A stretch of 32,377 nt of DNA from Bacteroidota bacterium (GCA_009786075.1 WQTX01000024.1:1-32377), one strand, 5' to 3'; counted from the first letter of the stretch, positions 7,943-16,361 are shown. Translations and numbers: made by a program. The notes: generated by a model not told the origin, from the sequence alone.

Positions 7943-8605
7943 TCAACAATAATTAAGCACCTGCAACATATCTTTTGCTTGTAACTCAAACTCACTTCCT
8001 TTATTGTGTTCGAGTATCAGTTTAGTTGCTTTTATAATCGGTTGTTTCAAACCGGGTTTGCGGTATGCCAATTCTTGAAAGGCGTTGATAACAGCTTTGC
8101 GCACAAAATAACTTTCGGTTGTAAAATCCCGTTCATAAAATGGCATGAGTTTTTTCACATCTATAAATGTCAGGTTGTGTTTGGCACTTTGAGCAATCAT
8201 CATGTAGGCAGCCATTTGGGTAAATTCTTTGTCCGACTGTATCCATTCATACACTTTGTCGAGTGCATGAGGCAATTTTGAAAACAAATACATGGTGCCA
8301 ATTTCCACCATTTCGTGGTTTGTGCAACCGGCAATAAAGGTTTCCACTTCGTCGTTGCTTATGCACACAGGCTCGGCAAGCATAAGAGCCATAAGTTTTG
8401 CTTCGCGGAAATTTTCTTTCCACAGCATATTCGAAAGTTCTTGGTTGCGCCCAATTTCTTCGGCGCATTTACTCATAATTTGCGACGACACGCCGTAAAT
8501 CATATTATAATTCAAACCTCTGTAACGCAACAATTCGGCAACTTCGCCGTCCTGATGATGTTTGATAAACTGTATTACTTTTGAGAAATTTTCTTGTACT
8601 GTCAT
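7943..8605 (-). CDS. DNA alkylation repair protein, AlkD-like (HEAT repeats)
   Basis: 220 residues, almost all alpha-helical, in the size range of AlkC/AlkD-type DNA glycosylases. The pattern LWKENFREAKLMALMLAEP (about 61-79) matches the conserved W-…-E-x(3)-A-x-M-L helix pair of this family. The helices around TMYLFSKLPHALDKVYEWIQS, FTQMAAYMMIAQSAKH and YFVRKAVINAFQELAYRKPGL look like HEAT-like repeats that cradle the DNA backbone. Known members excise alkylated bases such as 3- and 7-methylpurines. The active-site Asp/Trp set was not mapped here. ATG 8605 is the first in frame. No operon partner: secDF converges on it, and the activase gene ends 109 bp upstream. Confidence 0.75.
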   Translation of the reverse strand: MTVQENFSKVIQFIKHHQDGEVAELLRYRGLNYNMIYGVSSQIMSKCAEEIGRNQELSNMLWKENFREAKLMALMLAEPVCISNDEVETFIAGCTNHEMVEIGTMYLFSKLPHALDKVYEWIQSDKEFTQMAAYMMIAQSAKHNLTFIDVKKLMPFYERDFTTESYFVRKAVINAFQELAYRKPGLKQPIIKATKLILEHNKGSEFELQAKDMLQVLNYC

Positions 8606-8623
8606 AGTAAAATTTTTGCCGTG

Positions 8624-8646
8624 AAATTAGTAAAATAAATTTAATT
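8624..8646. repeat. Second copy of the 23-bp AT-rich sequence
   Basis: Identical to 3666-3688. It lies 19-41 bp upstream of the alkD-like start, in the reverse orientation relative to the gene compared with the first copy. Confidence 0.5.
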
Positions 8647-8713
8647 GCTCTAAATGAGATGCGAAAAATTAGGGCAATTTGGAAAAAACGTCAAAACTGA
8701 CCACTTGAAAACG

Positions 8714-11700
8714 CTACAAACTCTCATTCTTAGCATTCTGCACCAAAAAGTGCAAACGATTGAAAATATTCACTTCACTCGTACCACCGTCGAAATCAAG
8801 GAATAGTAAATTGGTATTAGGGTACAAAGTTTTGATATTTTTTTCAATTCCTTTCGATACTATATGATTGGCAATGCAGCCAAAGGGTTGCAGGCTTACC
8901 ACATTGTTCACGCCTTCTTTGGCAAACGAAATTATTTCGGCAGGAATAAGCCAGCCTTCGCCAAATTGATTAACCAAATCAATTACTTGTTCGGCGTTTT
9001 TTGCCTCATCGTGAATTGAGTGTTTCGGACGGTAATATTTGAATTTCGAGGCGATTTTTTCGGCTTTTCGGGCGAATGTATCAACTTTTTGCTCAAAAAA
9101 TCCAATCATTAATTGTGCTCCCCACGACATTGAACTCAAATTATTTTTGTCGTTAACTTTCAGATTGACAAACTCTTGCAAAAAGAAATCGCTCAAATCG
9201 GGGAAACGCGGCTCCACACCCTGCGAAATCAACCAATCGCCTACATACATATTGGCATAGGGGTTGAATTTCAAATAAATTTCGCCCACCACACCAATTT
9301 GCGGACGATGGCAATTGTCCAAAGCCAAAGCATTGTAATCGGCAACGGCGTTTTTCAGCACATCGAGAATTGCTTTGTGGTTGTTTTGGCGGGCAAGCTC
9401 TACGGCAGTATCTATGTACGATTGCGTAAGTTTTTCAGTTGCGCCGGCTTCTTTTTCACGCACAATAGTTGCGTGGTGCATACGCGAAATAATATCGCCG
9501 AAAATCATACCGGCAAGCACCACGTTTATAATTTTTTTGTATTCCAATTCAAAGCCCGGTTGTTCGTTCAGAGCTTTATCGCCTGCGGTGGCAAGCGAAA
9601 TAACCGGCACATTCGTAATTCCTGCGTGCAGAATAGCTTTGCGAATGAGCGACAAATAATTCGATGCTCGACATTGACCGCCGGTTTGTGTCATTACCAC
9701 TGCTACATCGTCTAAATTTCTATCGGTATTTTGCAGGTATTTTATAATATCGCCCACTACGAGGGTTGCAGGGTAACATACTTCGTTGTTGGCGTATTTC
9801 AAGCCCAATTCCACCGATTCTTTGTCCGACGGCGGCAAACTTTCCATACTGTAACCCATAAGTTCAAAAGCCGGAGCTATAAACGGCGAGTGAAAACGGG
9901 TAAAAAACGGACCAATAATATGGCGTTTTTTATCTTCTTTGGTAAATATCGGCGTACGCTCAATTTTTGCCGGCGTAGTATTTTTTTCGTTTTGCAATTT
10001 GAGCGTTTCAATCAACGAACGCAAACGCAAACGTACCGAGCCGGTGCTGTTAATTTCATCGACACGAATAAAGGTATATGAGGCTTGCGAAGCGTCAAAG
10101 AGTTCTTTCAACTCGTCGGAAATAAAACTATCGGGACCGCAACCGAAGGAATTAAGCTGCACAAAATTTATGTCGTAATCCTCGTTGTGCAATGCCCATT
10201 GCGCTGCTTTAAGTATGCGGTTGGGGTAATTCCATTGCGCTACGTGCAAATAATTCGTGAGCGAAATACCCGGAATTTGTGTCATAACTTCTTCGGAAAC
10301 CACGCTTGCACCCAATTCGCACAAAATGTCCGATGTTTTTTGATGCACCAGAGGGTCAATATGATACGGGCGGCTTGCCAACATTATAATCGGTTTGCCG
10401 TCTAATTTGGCACGTTCCATTATGCGGAAACCTTTTAAACGATATTGTTCTCGGTAATTTTTTTGCTCTTCCAAAGCTGCTTTAAATGCTGCCCGAAAAT
10501 CATCTTTGCGCACGCCCAATGATTTCAAATACCGCCAACAACCTCGTTTGAGCAAATGTTCATCACGAAACGAAATTACCGGTTTGTCAATAGGAATATT
10601 GTTGCGCTTTGCCAATGGAATTGCGCTTATTAAAACCTCGCTATAACTCGAAACTATGGGGCAATTGAAGGAATTTTTCGCCTCGGCGTGTTCGTTTTCT
10701 TCATAAATTACAAGCGGGTAAAACATTCTATCTATCTCTTTTTCAACGAGATTTAAAATATGTCCGTGTGCAATTTTTGCCGGAAAACAAATATTGTCAG
10801 CCATTATCGTGCCTTGCCCTTTTTCGTAAGTTTCCACGGTTGTTTCGTCCGAAAGTTCTATGCGTATGCCGCAATGCGTGAAAAGCGTGTTCCAAAACGG
10901 GTAATTGGCATACATTCCCAAAATACGGGGAATACCAATAGTTACGCCGATTGACGGCACGCAGGGTTTTTGCTCGCGATTGAACAAAATATCGTATTTG
11001 TATTCAAATAAATTTTCGCCTCGTTCAATGGTATGCCCTTTCGACGAAAATATTTTTTCGCATTTATTTCCCGAATAATGGGTGGAATTTTCCGAAAATT
11101 TACAACGGGTAATAATGCAATTATTTGTACAGCCTTTGCAGGTTATTTGTTTGCTTTCGTATTGAGCAGCTTTATTGCGATTTTCGTAAGTAACTGTATG
11201 TGAGACTTGTGGATTGTGTTCGTAACGCATTTGTGCAAAATACGCTGCACCCAAAGCACCCATCAGTTCAGGTTTATCGGAACGGGCAATATGCTTTTGC
11301 GTAAGCATTTCCATTGCTCTAAAAATTGCCGGATTTTTAAATGTTCCGCCTTGCACTATAATAGTGTCGCCAAGCACGTCCATATTTTTGATTTGCAACA
11401 CTTTGAACAGCGCATTTTTGATAACCGAATACGCCAATCCTGCCGAAATTTCCGAAACTTCGGCTCCTTCACGCAACGCCTGTTTTACTTGCGAATTCAT
11501 AAACACCGTGCAGCGAGAACCCAAATCGCAAGGATTTTTTGCCGTGCAAGCTAATTCGCCAAATTCTTCGGCAGTGTGCGAAAGCGCGTGCGCAAAATTT
11601 TGAATAAACGACCCGCAGCCCGACGAACACGCCTCGTTGATTTCAATCGACTGAATTGCACCGTTTTTTATGTAAATCGCCTTCATATCTTGCCCGCCGA

Positions 11701-12961
11701 TGTCCATAATAAACGACACTTTTGGAGCAATTTTTTGCGCCGCCGTAGTGTGCGCAATGGTTTCAACAATGCTTTCGTCAATGTTAAACGCCGCTTTGAG
11801 CAAATCTTCGCCATAGCCGGTAACTGCCGAACGCAAAATATTGATATTTTTACAGCCAAGTGTGGCAAAACACTGTTCAAGTCCGTTAATAGCGGCTTGT
11901 ATAGGGTTTCCTTTGTTGGTATCGTAGTGCGAGGCTATGAGTTCGCCTTTGCGATTGAGTAGTACTACTTTTGTGGTTGTGCTTCCGCTGTCAATTCCTA
12001 AAAATACGTCAATCGTTTCTTGTTCTTCCGCCTCATTGCAGCTTGGAATTGGCAAAATATTTTGATTGCGTTTCCATTCTGCAAACTCTTCGGGCGAAGA
12101 GAATAGAGGTGCAAGACGATTTTTTGAAACGGTATTTGTGCTTTTTTGCACACAGGCAATTATATGCTCAAACGTAAATTCTTTATGTTGTTGTGCGGTA
12201 ATTGCCGCCCCCCATGCCGGAAAAACGTGTGAATTTTCGGGCAAAATAGCTTCTTCGTTACTGCAATTCAATTGTTTTTGCAAAGTGTGGCGCAAAGCCG
12301 GAATGTAAGTCAAAGGACCACCAATAAACAACACCTGCGGTTGAATATCAACGCCTCGTGAAAGCGCATTAATTACTTGCAGCGATACGGCATAAAACGC
12401 ACTTGCAGCAATATCGGCAATGGGCACTTTGCGGGCAATAAGGTTTTGTACATCGGTTTTGGCAAACACACCGCAACGGCTTGCAATAGTGTACAGTTGT
12501 GTTGATTGCGCAGCCAATTCGTGCAACTGCGAAGTTTCAATATTAAGCAACGATGCAATTTGGTCGATAAACGCCCCTGTGCCGCCGGCGCAACTGCCGT
12601 TCATACGAATATCGGGAGCTTTCCCCTCTTCGTAAAAAATTATTTTCGCGTCCTCGCCGCCTATATCAATCAGCGTTTTAGTGTGCGGATAGTAATTTTC
12701 AATGACTTCGCTTGCCGCAATTACTTCCTGCACAAAAGGGAAGGAATGTTGCTCGGCAACACCCATACCGGCGCTACCGGTAAAACAAATACGTAGCGCT
12801 TTTTCGTTTGGAAACTCGGCTTGAATGTTACGCACAATATCGAGCAAACAGTCGATAATAAGTGCTTTGTGGCGCTTGTAAAGCGAAAATATAATCTCGC
12901 CGCCGTCGTTAGTTACTACGGCTTTGGCAGTTGTGGAGCCTATGTCTATTCCTATATTCAT
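8714..12961 (-). CDS. (R)-2-hydroxyacyl-CoA dehydratase activase-related fusion protein (two BcrAD/BadFG domains plus DUF2229)
   Basis: 1415 residues. Two actin-like ATPase domains lie in tandem: GIDIGSTTAK at 4-13 and GIDSGSTTTK near 323. Each has the cysteine motifs that in the activator HgdC hold a bridging [4Fe-4S] cluster: NGSCAGGTGAF and SRCGVFAK in the first, NEACSSGCGSF and SRCTVFMNSQ in the second. A cysteine cluster CKGCTNNCIITRC follows near 605. Next come a DUF2229-type region from about 665 (IGIPRILGMYANYPFW) and a C-terminal part with GGQCRASNY near 1088, related to the dehydratase subunits. Known activators inject one electron into a hydroxyacyl-CoA dehydratase in anaerobes. 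The substrate of these fused forms is not established, and no dehydratase subunit gene is adjacent. I start at 12961, not at the in-frame ATG at 13045, because a consensus promoter lies between them. Confidence 0.88.
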   Translation of the reverse strand: MNIGIDIGSTTAKAVVTNDGGEIIFSLYKRHKALIIDCLLDIVRNIQAEFPNEKALRICFTGSAGMGVAEQHSFPFVQEVIAASEVIENYYPHTKTLIDIGGEDAKIIFYEEGKAPDIRMNGSCAGGTGAFIDQIASLLNIETSQLHELAAQSTQLYTIASRCGVFAKTDVQNLIARKVPIADIAASAFYAVSLQVINALSRGVDIQPQVLFIGGPLTYIPALRHTLQKQLNCSNEEAILPENSHVFPAWGAAITAQQHKEFTFEHIIACVQKSTNTVSKNRLAPLFSSPEEFAEWKRNQNILPIPSCNEAEEQETIDVFLGIDSGSTTTKVVLLNRKGELIASHYDTNKGNPIQAAINGLEQCFATLGCKNINILRSAVTGYGEDLLKAAFNIDESIVETIAHTTAAQKIAPKVSFIMDIGGQDMKAIYIKNGAIQSIEINEACSSGCGSFIQNFAHALSHTAEEFGELACTAKNPCDLGSRCTVFMNSQVKQALREGAEVSEISAGLAYSVIKNALFKVLQIKNMDVLGDTIIVQGGTFKNPAIFRAMEMLTQKHIARSDKPELMGALGAAYFAQMRYEHNPQVSHTVTYENRNKAAQYESKQITCKGCTNNCIITRCKFSENSTHYSGNKCEKIFSSKGHTIERGENLFEYKYDILFNREQKPCVPSIGVTIGIPRILGMYANYPFWNTLFTHCGIRIELSDETTVETYEKGQGTIMADNICFPAKIAHGHILNLVEKEIDRMFYPLVIYEENEHAEAKNSFNCPIVSSYSEVLISAIPLAKRNNIPIDKPVISFRDEHLLKRGCWRYLKSLGVRKDDFRAAFKAALEEQKNYREQYRLKGFRIMERAKLDGKPIIMLASRPYHIDPLVHQKTSDILCELGASVVSEEVMTQIPGISLTNYLHVAQWNYPNRILKAAQWALHNEDYDINFVQLNSFGCGPDSFISDELKELFDASQASYTFIRVDEINSTGSVRLRLRSLIETLKLQNEKNTTPAKIERTPIFTKEDKKRHIIGPFFTRFHSPFIAPAFELMGYSMESLPPSDKESVELGLKYANNEVCYPATLVVGDIIKYLQNTDRNLDDVAVVMTQTGGQCRASNYLSLIRKAILHAGITNVPVISLATAGDKALNEQPGFELEYKKIINVVLAGMIFGDIISRMHHATIVREKEAGATEKLTQSYIDTAVELARQNNHKAILDVLKNAVADYNALALDNCHRPQIGVVGEIYLKFNPYANMYVGDWLISQGVEPRFPDLSDFFLQEFVNLKVNDKNNLSSMSWGAQLMIGFFEQKVDTFARKAEKIASKFKYYRPKHSIHDEAKNAEQVIDLVNQFGEGWLIPAEIISFAKEGVNNVVSLQPFGCIANHIVSKGIEKNIKTLYPNTNLLFLDFDGGTSEVNIFNRLHFLVQNAKNESL

Positions 12962-12968
12962 TGCGTGG

Positions 12969-12999
12969 CAAAAATAGCGGTTTTTATTATATAAACAAA
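12969..12999 (-). promoter_or_regulatory. Consensus promoter giving a nearly leaderless activase mRNA
   Basis: On the minus strand TTTG (12999-12996), exactly 19 bp, then TATTTTTG (12976-12969). This matches the Bacteroidota consensus. The expected transcription start falls within a few bases of the ATG at 12961. The 33-bp hairpin repeat lies directly upstream of the -33 element. Confidence 0.75.
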
Positions 13000-13000
13000 A

Positions 13001-13033
13001 AACTTTTCCAAAGTTTAGAACTTTGGAAAAGTT
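13001..13033. repeat. 33-bp hairpin repeat, copy 1
   Basis: Arms AACTTTTCCAAAGTT and AACTTTGGAAAAGTT, 15 bp each and perfectly complementary, flank the loop TAG. The identical 33 bp recur at 13938-13970, in the same orientation. Confidence 0.9.
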
Positions 13034-13221
13034 ACATTTAGGCAATTTTAACTATTGAAAATTACAAATTATATTTTTCAAAAATAATCCTCCTTTAACC
13101 ACCATCTAAAAATAGGGTCTAAAATATCTATTGCTTGGCTTGTCGGTATTGCTAAATACTTGGTTTATTTGAAAACTTTACAACACAAAGAAAACAAAAC
13201 ATAAGTTTATTTGTAATAATC

Positions 13222-13803
13222 TTATTTAGCCGGAATAGGCACAGTAACATAAGCCGGCGCTTTAATATATTTTTTGCCTACTTGCACAGCAGGTCTTATT
13301 TTCAATTTTACATCATCTTTAAACGCTTTTTTGCTTGAAAAACTGAATATCATTGCCGAAAGTTCCTGCATAGTGTACGCTGAAAGCAATTTGCTTAAAT
13401 CGGTATTTACCGGAATTTCAACTATTATTTTTTCACGAGGATTAATAGTAATAGTGTTTGGCAAAAATCCCCGCGCCATTTCTTGGTTTTTTACAAATAA
13501 AATCCAATCAAGACTTTGCAATGCTGCCGGTTTATCATTGGGATTAAAAACGGCAATATTTGCCGTGAACGAAATAGGTAATTGTTTGTTCATCAATAGT
13601 TTCGACAAACTTGCTACATCGTTCGCGTTGAAATCTTTGAAACTCGTTTTTCCGTCAATGTCAACACTTCCTGCACTGATTGACGTAATTCCGACAACAT
13701 TGTACGAGCAATCTTTCAAATTCTTTGTGTGTTGCACCGATTTGCACGAAATGCTTGTAACACAAAGCAGAGCAATAATGATTGGGAAGAAAAAGTTTTT
13801 CAT
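13222..13803 (-). CDS. LEA14/WHy-type lipoprotein
   Basis: 193 residues. A lipoprotein signal ends in SISC with Cys20 as the lipidation site, so the protein is expected to be anchored in an envelope membrane. The rest fits a 'late embryogenesis abundant type 2' (WHy) beta-sandwich. ISFTANIAVFNPNDKPAALQSLDWILFVKNQEMARG corresponds to the conserved V-x-N-P-N strand, and ITINPREKIIVEIPVNTDLSKLL follows. Such proteins are widespread in Bacteroidota; their role is unclear (desiccation or envelope stress has been suggested for the fold). It stands alone between the two 33-bp hairpins, with its own -7 element. Confidence 0.7.
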   Translation of the reverse strand: MKNFFFPIIIALLCVTSISCKSVQHTKNLKDCSYNVVGITSISAGSVDIDGKTSFKDFNANDVASLSKLLMNKQLPISFTANIAVFNPNDKPAALQSLDWILFVKNQEMARGFLPNTITINPREKIIVEIPVNTDLSKLLSAYTMQELSAMIFSFSSKKAFKDDVKLKIRPAVQVGKKYIKAPAYVTVPIPAK

Positions 13804-13830
13804 CTGTATTTATTGTTATTTAATTTCTCA

Positions 13831-13838
13831 CAAAAATA
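13831..13838 (-). promoter_or_regulatory. Predicted -7 element of the LEA-type lipoprotein gene
   Basis: TATTTTTG on the minus strand fits TAnnTTTG and lies 28 bp before the ATG at 13803. No good TTTG is found 19 bp upstream, so the -33 box is weak or absent. Confidence 0.45.
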
Positions 13839-13937
13839 CACAAAAACTTTGAACTCGGAACTATCTCAAAAGTAATTTAGAACGCAAATGACGCAAAAAT
13901 CGCAAATTTACGCAAAATAAAATTTGCGCTGATTTGT

Positions 13938-13970
13938 AACTTTTCCAAAGTTTAGAACTTTGGAAAAGTT
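13938..13970. repeat. 33-bp hairpin repeat, copy 2
   Basis: Exact copy of 13001-13033, located 19 bp beyond the stop codon of the putative anti-sigma gene on the minus strand. It lacks a following T tract on that strand, so it is not a typical intrinsic terminator. Confidence 0.9.
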
Positions 13971-13989
13971 TGTTCAATTATCGTTTTTA

Positions 13990-15660
13990 TTACTTCTCAA
14001 TCACAAAAATTCCGGTTGGCTGCATTTTGCCATCTTTTTGGCGAATGCCGTGCCACTCGGTGCCGTCGTCGAATGTAGCCGATATGTTCCACATATATTT
14101 GCCTTTGCCTACTGGTGCGTTTTTGTACATTCCGTTCCATGCTTTTGCCGGTTTACCGTCTATCAATTCACTCGACGACCAAATTTTTTCGCTTTGCGAA
14201 TTGTAAATTTCTATGGTGTACGATTTCAAGCGGGTATTGGTTTGCGGAATAAATCCGGTGCCGCTCGAAAGGTTAAAGGTTTTGGGTACAAATAATACAT
14301 TTCGTCCGAAGGCGACTTCTTTTTGAATACTGTTTTTACAACCTGCTTTGTTGGTAACTTCGAGTTTTACAAGGTTTGTTTGTGCGCCAAAATTGGTGTG
14401 TACAAAAGTTTCGCCGCTATATTGCGCACCGTCGACAACCCAATTGAAGGATTTGATTTTTTTCGGTTCGCCCACAAACCAAAATTCATATTCATTGGTA
14501 CTGATTGCCGCCATTTGAAAATCAACCTGTGGTTTTGCTTCAACCAATACAGCGGTTGAGTTTTTTGACACACAGCCTGTTGCAAGATTTACGCGAGTAA
14601 CGGTAAGCGTATCTTTTCCTGCGGTGTTCCAATTAACGTTTACGTATTTGTTGCCTGTGGGCACTATTGTATTGCGCTGCAATTCCCACTGATAGGTAAT
14701 TTCTTTATTTATCGCCTCGTCCACCGAATACAGTTCTTTTTCGACGCCTTCGCATACGGTGCGGCGTCCTTTAATTTCGGGCGTGTTAGCTTCTTCCACT
14801 TGCACCGCGAGTTCTATTTTTTTCGTTTCCGCACCCACTTTTACGTTAGCACCAAGTGTAAATGAACCTTCTGTTCCGAATTTTGCCGAAATTTTACGGG
14901 TTGAAATAAATTTAGAACTTGCGCTTTGCGGCAATTTCCAATCTACCGTAGCATTTGCGGGCAAACCTTCTATAGAATATTCCACCGGCGAATTGGCGCA
15001 AATAGTTGAATTTCCTACAATATGCACGTTAGCGAAATTGAAATTTGAGGAGATGCCTGCCTGCGCAGGCATGACGTTAGATTGTGCCGCATTTTTTTCA
15101 GCAGGCGAAAAAGCGACAATCCCTGCCGCTTTTTCTGCCGAGTGTTCAGAGCGGTGTAACTTCTGAATGGTTGATAAATTTTTATTCTGTTGGCGTACAT
15201 CTATTTCCTGCTGGCGCAAGTTTGTAACTTGTGCCTCTGTGTTTACTTGCGTTTGTATATTTGCTTGTGTTTCAGTGTTTTCGGCATTATTTTTTTGCTC
15301 TACAACTTCATTGGCAACAGCAGCAATTTTTGTGTTTGAATTGTTTTGCTGCGGCGGAAACACCGAATAGAGCGTAATTCCACAAATGCTTAAAGCTGCC
15401 CCCAAATAATAAATATTGAAAGAATTACTATTGAAATTAAGGAAACCTCGCCAAAAAAGTGCTTGCGAAATTCGTTTCCACACCGAAGCGGCAGGCGAAA
15501 TGCGAGCATTTTTAAATGCAGAGGCAAAGAGTGTTTCCACGTTTTTGGAATTGTCCAACGATGCCTCTACCGTTTCCCATAAGGTGTGGGGCGGCTGCAC
15601 TTCGTGGTGTTCAAAAGCCTGTTTAAAAATAGTTTCTATATGTTTGGTTTCCTGTGTCAT
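13990..15660 (-). CDS. Putative anti-sigma membrane protein with periplasmic Ig/PKD-like region and gliding-type C-terminal domain
   Basis: 556 residues. The N-terminus has two diverged copies of one motif, IETIFKQAF…PPHTLWETV (about 8-31) and VETLFASAF…PAASVWKRI (about 41-64). This 'F-x-P-x-x-x-W-x-x-I' pattern resembles the cytoplasmic start of Bacteroidota proteins encoded beside ECF sigma factors. One membrane segment follows (about 83-101), then a Gln/Asn/Thr-rich stretch to about 190, and Ig/PKD-like beta regions starting at VHIVGNSTICANSPVEYSI. The C-terminal ~110 residues (VLFVPKTFNLSSGTGF, YTIEIYNSQSEKIWSS, WNGMYKNAPVGKGKYMWNI, final GIFVIEK) resemble the CHU_C/type B sorting-like domain of gliding-motility proteins. 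The start overlaps the sigma gene stop (ATGA), implying coupled translation. The anti-sigma role is inferred from context; no FecR or zinc anti-sigma domain is seen. Confidence 0.65.
   Translation of the reverse strand: MTQETKHIETIFKQAFEHHEVQPPHTLWETVEASLDNSKNVETLFASAFKNARISPAASVWKRISQALFWRGFLNFNSNSFNIYYLGAALSICGITLYSVFPPQQNNSNTKIAAVANEVVEQKNNAENTETQANIQTQVNTEAQVTNLRQQEIDVRQQNKNLSTIQKLHRSEHSAEKAAGIVAFSPAEKNAAQSNVMPAQAGISSNFNFANVHIVGNSTICANSPVEYSIEGLPANATVDWKLPQSASSKFISTRKISAKFGTEGSFTLGANVKVGAETKKIELAVQVEEANTPEIKGRRTVCEGVEKELYSVDEAINKEITYQWELQRNTIVPTGNKYVNVNWNTAGKDTLTVTRVNLATGCVSKNSTAVLVEAKPQVDFQMAAISTNEYEFWFVGEPKKIKSFNWVVDGAQYSGETFVHTNFGAQTNLVKLEVTNKAGCKNSIQKEVAFGRNVLFVPKTFNLSSGTGFIPQTNTRLKSYTIEIYNSQSEKIWSSSELIDGKPAKAWNGMYKNAPVGKGKYMWNISATFDDGTEWHGIRQKDGKMQPTGIFVIEK
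15053..15072. repeat. Palindromic 'MPAQAG' repeat inside the putative anti-sigma gene
   Basis: Arms ATGCCTGC (15053-15060) and GCAGGCAT (15065-15072) with loop CTGC. On the coding strand it yields VMPAQAGIS, a peptide I recall from dispersed palindromic repeats in other bacterial genomes. It falls in the linker between the low-complexity and Ig-like regions. Confidence 0.7.
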
Positions 15661-16217
15661 TCGTGTATGGTTGTGTTGCGGCTTTCCAATTGCTGCAGTC
15701 GTTCTTGTATTATTTTTTTCGCTCTGTGAAATTGTGATTTCGATGTTGCCTCGTCTATTTTGAGCATTTCGGCTATTTCCTTGTGTTTGTAGCCCTCTAC
15801 TGCGTATAAATTGAACACTGTGCGGTATCCCACGGATAAGCCTTGCACCACATTCAATAATTCTTCGATAGAATACTCGCCATCAACCGCATCATTCGCA
15901 CCATATATTTCACTTTCCTGTATTTCATCAATATCTTTTTGGTAATAATGTTTTACGTTTTGGTGGTAATGCGTAATAGCCGTATTGATTATTATGCGTT
16001 TAAGCCAGCCTTCAAACGAATGTTGCCGCGAAAATTGATGAATTTTAAAAAACACTTTTACAAATCCCTCTTGCAAAATGTCATCAGCCTCGGCTTTGTC
16101 GTGTGCATAGCGCAGACACAACGCATAGAGCTTCGACGCATACAAGTCGTAGAGGACTTTTTGCATTTTTCTATCGTTCCTTAAACAGCCATCAATTATT
16201 TCGTTTTCGGTAAACAT
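15657..16217 (-). CDS. ECF-type RNA polymerase sigma-70 factor
   Basis: 186 residues from ATG 16217. Region 2 contains LYDLYASKLYALCLRYAHDKAEADDILQEGFVKVFFKIHQF, with the DDILQE core that contacts RNA polymerase. SFEGWLKRIIINTAITHYH is the end of region 2. Region 4 shows LSVGYRTVFNLYAVEGYKHKEIAEMLKIDEATSKSQFHRAKKII, a helix-turn-helix that reads the -35 box. An in-frame ATG at 16265 is rejected because a -7 promoter element (16265-16272) would overlap it. The gene overlaps the downstream membrane-protein gene by 4 bp, the usual arrangement of a sigma factor and its anti-sigma. Target genes cannot be read from the window. Confidence 0.92.
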   Translation of the reverse strand: MFTENEIIDGCLRNDRKMQKVLYDLYASKLYALCLRYAHDKAEADDILQEGFVKVFFKIHQFSRQHSFEGWLKRIIINTAITHYHQNVKHYYQKDIDEIQESEIYGANDAVDGEYSIEELLNVVQGLSVGYRTVFNLYAVEGYKHKEIAEMLKIDEATSKSQFHRAKKIIQERLQQLESRNTTIHE

Positions 16218-16264
16218 TATTACGTTCTTATTGCCAAGACTTTTGTTTAATTTAAATGGTTGCA

Positions 16265-16272
16265 CAAAGGTA
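16265..16272 (-). promoter_or_regulatory. Predicted -7 element of the sigma factor gene
   Basis: TACCTTTG on the minus strand fits TAnnTTTG and lies 47 bp before ATG 16217. A -33 box at normal spacing is not obvious, which would suit a gene read by an alternative sigma factor or controlled by an activator. Confidence 0.5.
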
Positions 16273-16280
16273 AAAAAAAG

Positions 16281-16312
16281 ATATGAGATATGAGACTTTT
16301 AGACACAAGACT
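16281..16312. repeat. GAGATAT/AGACTTTT word repeat, related to 20306-20335
   Basis: Iterated 7-8 bp words beginning GA. The segment 16293-16312 matches 20306-20325 in 19 of 20 bases (AGACTTTTAGACAyAAGACT). It lies between the divergent sigma-factor and mreD promoters. Confidence 0.55.
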
Positions 16313-16326
16313 CTTTAATTTTACAA

Positions 16327-16361
16327 TTTGTGAAATTTTCAGAAACAAATTGTTACTTTTG
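16327..16361 (+). promoter_or_regulatory. Predicted promoter of the mreD-mrdA-rodA cluster
   Basis: TACTTTTG at 16354-16361 fits TAnnTTTG. TTTG at 16327-16330 is a -33 candidate, though the 23-bp spacing is longer than the usual 19. Transcription from here would start near 16368 and makes the in-frame ATG at 16290 unusable. Confidence 0.5.

Noticed and set aside
9176-9715. 179-codon plus-strand open frame inside the activase gene
   Set aside because: Shadow frame of a well-supported conserved gene; its residue composition is unlike a real protein and it has no start context.
12962-13045. 28-residue N-terminal extension of the activase
   Set aside because: It would translate the 33-bp hairpin and a consensus promoter; the family start is MNIGIDIGSTTAK.
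13938-13970. Intrinsic terminator of the putative anti-sigma gene
   Set aside because: The hairpin is strong but no T tract follows on the minus strand, and an identical copy sits upstream of a promoter, so a general repeat is the better call.
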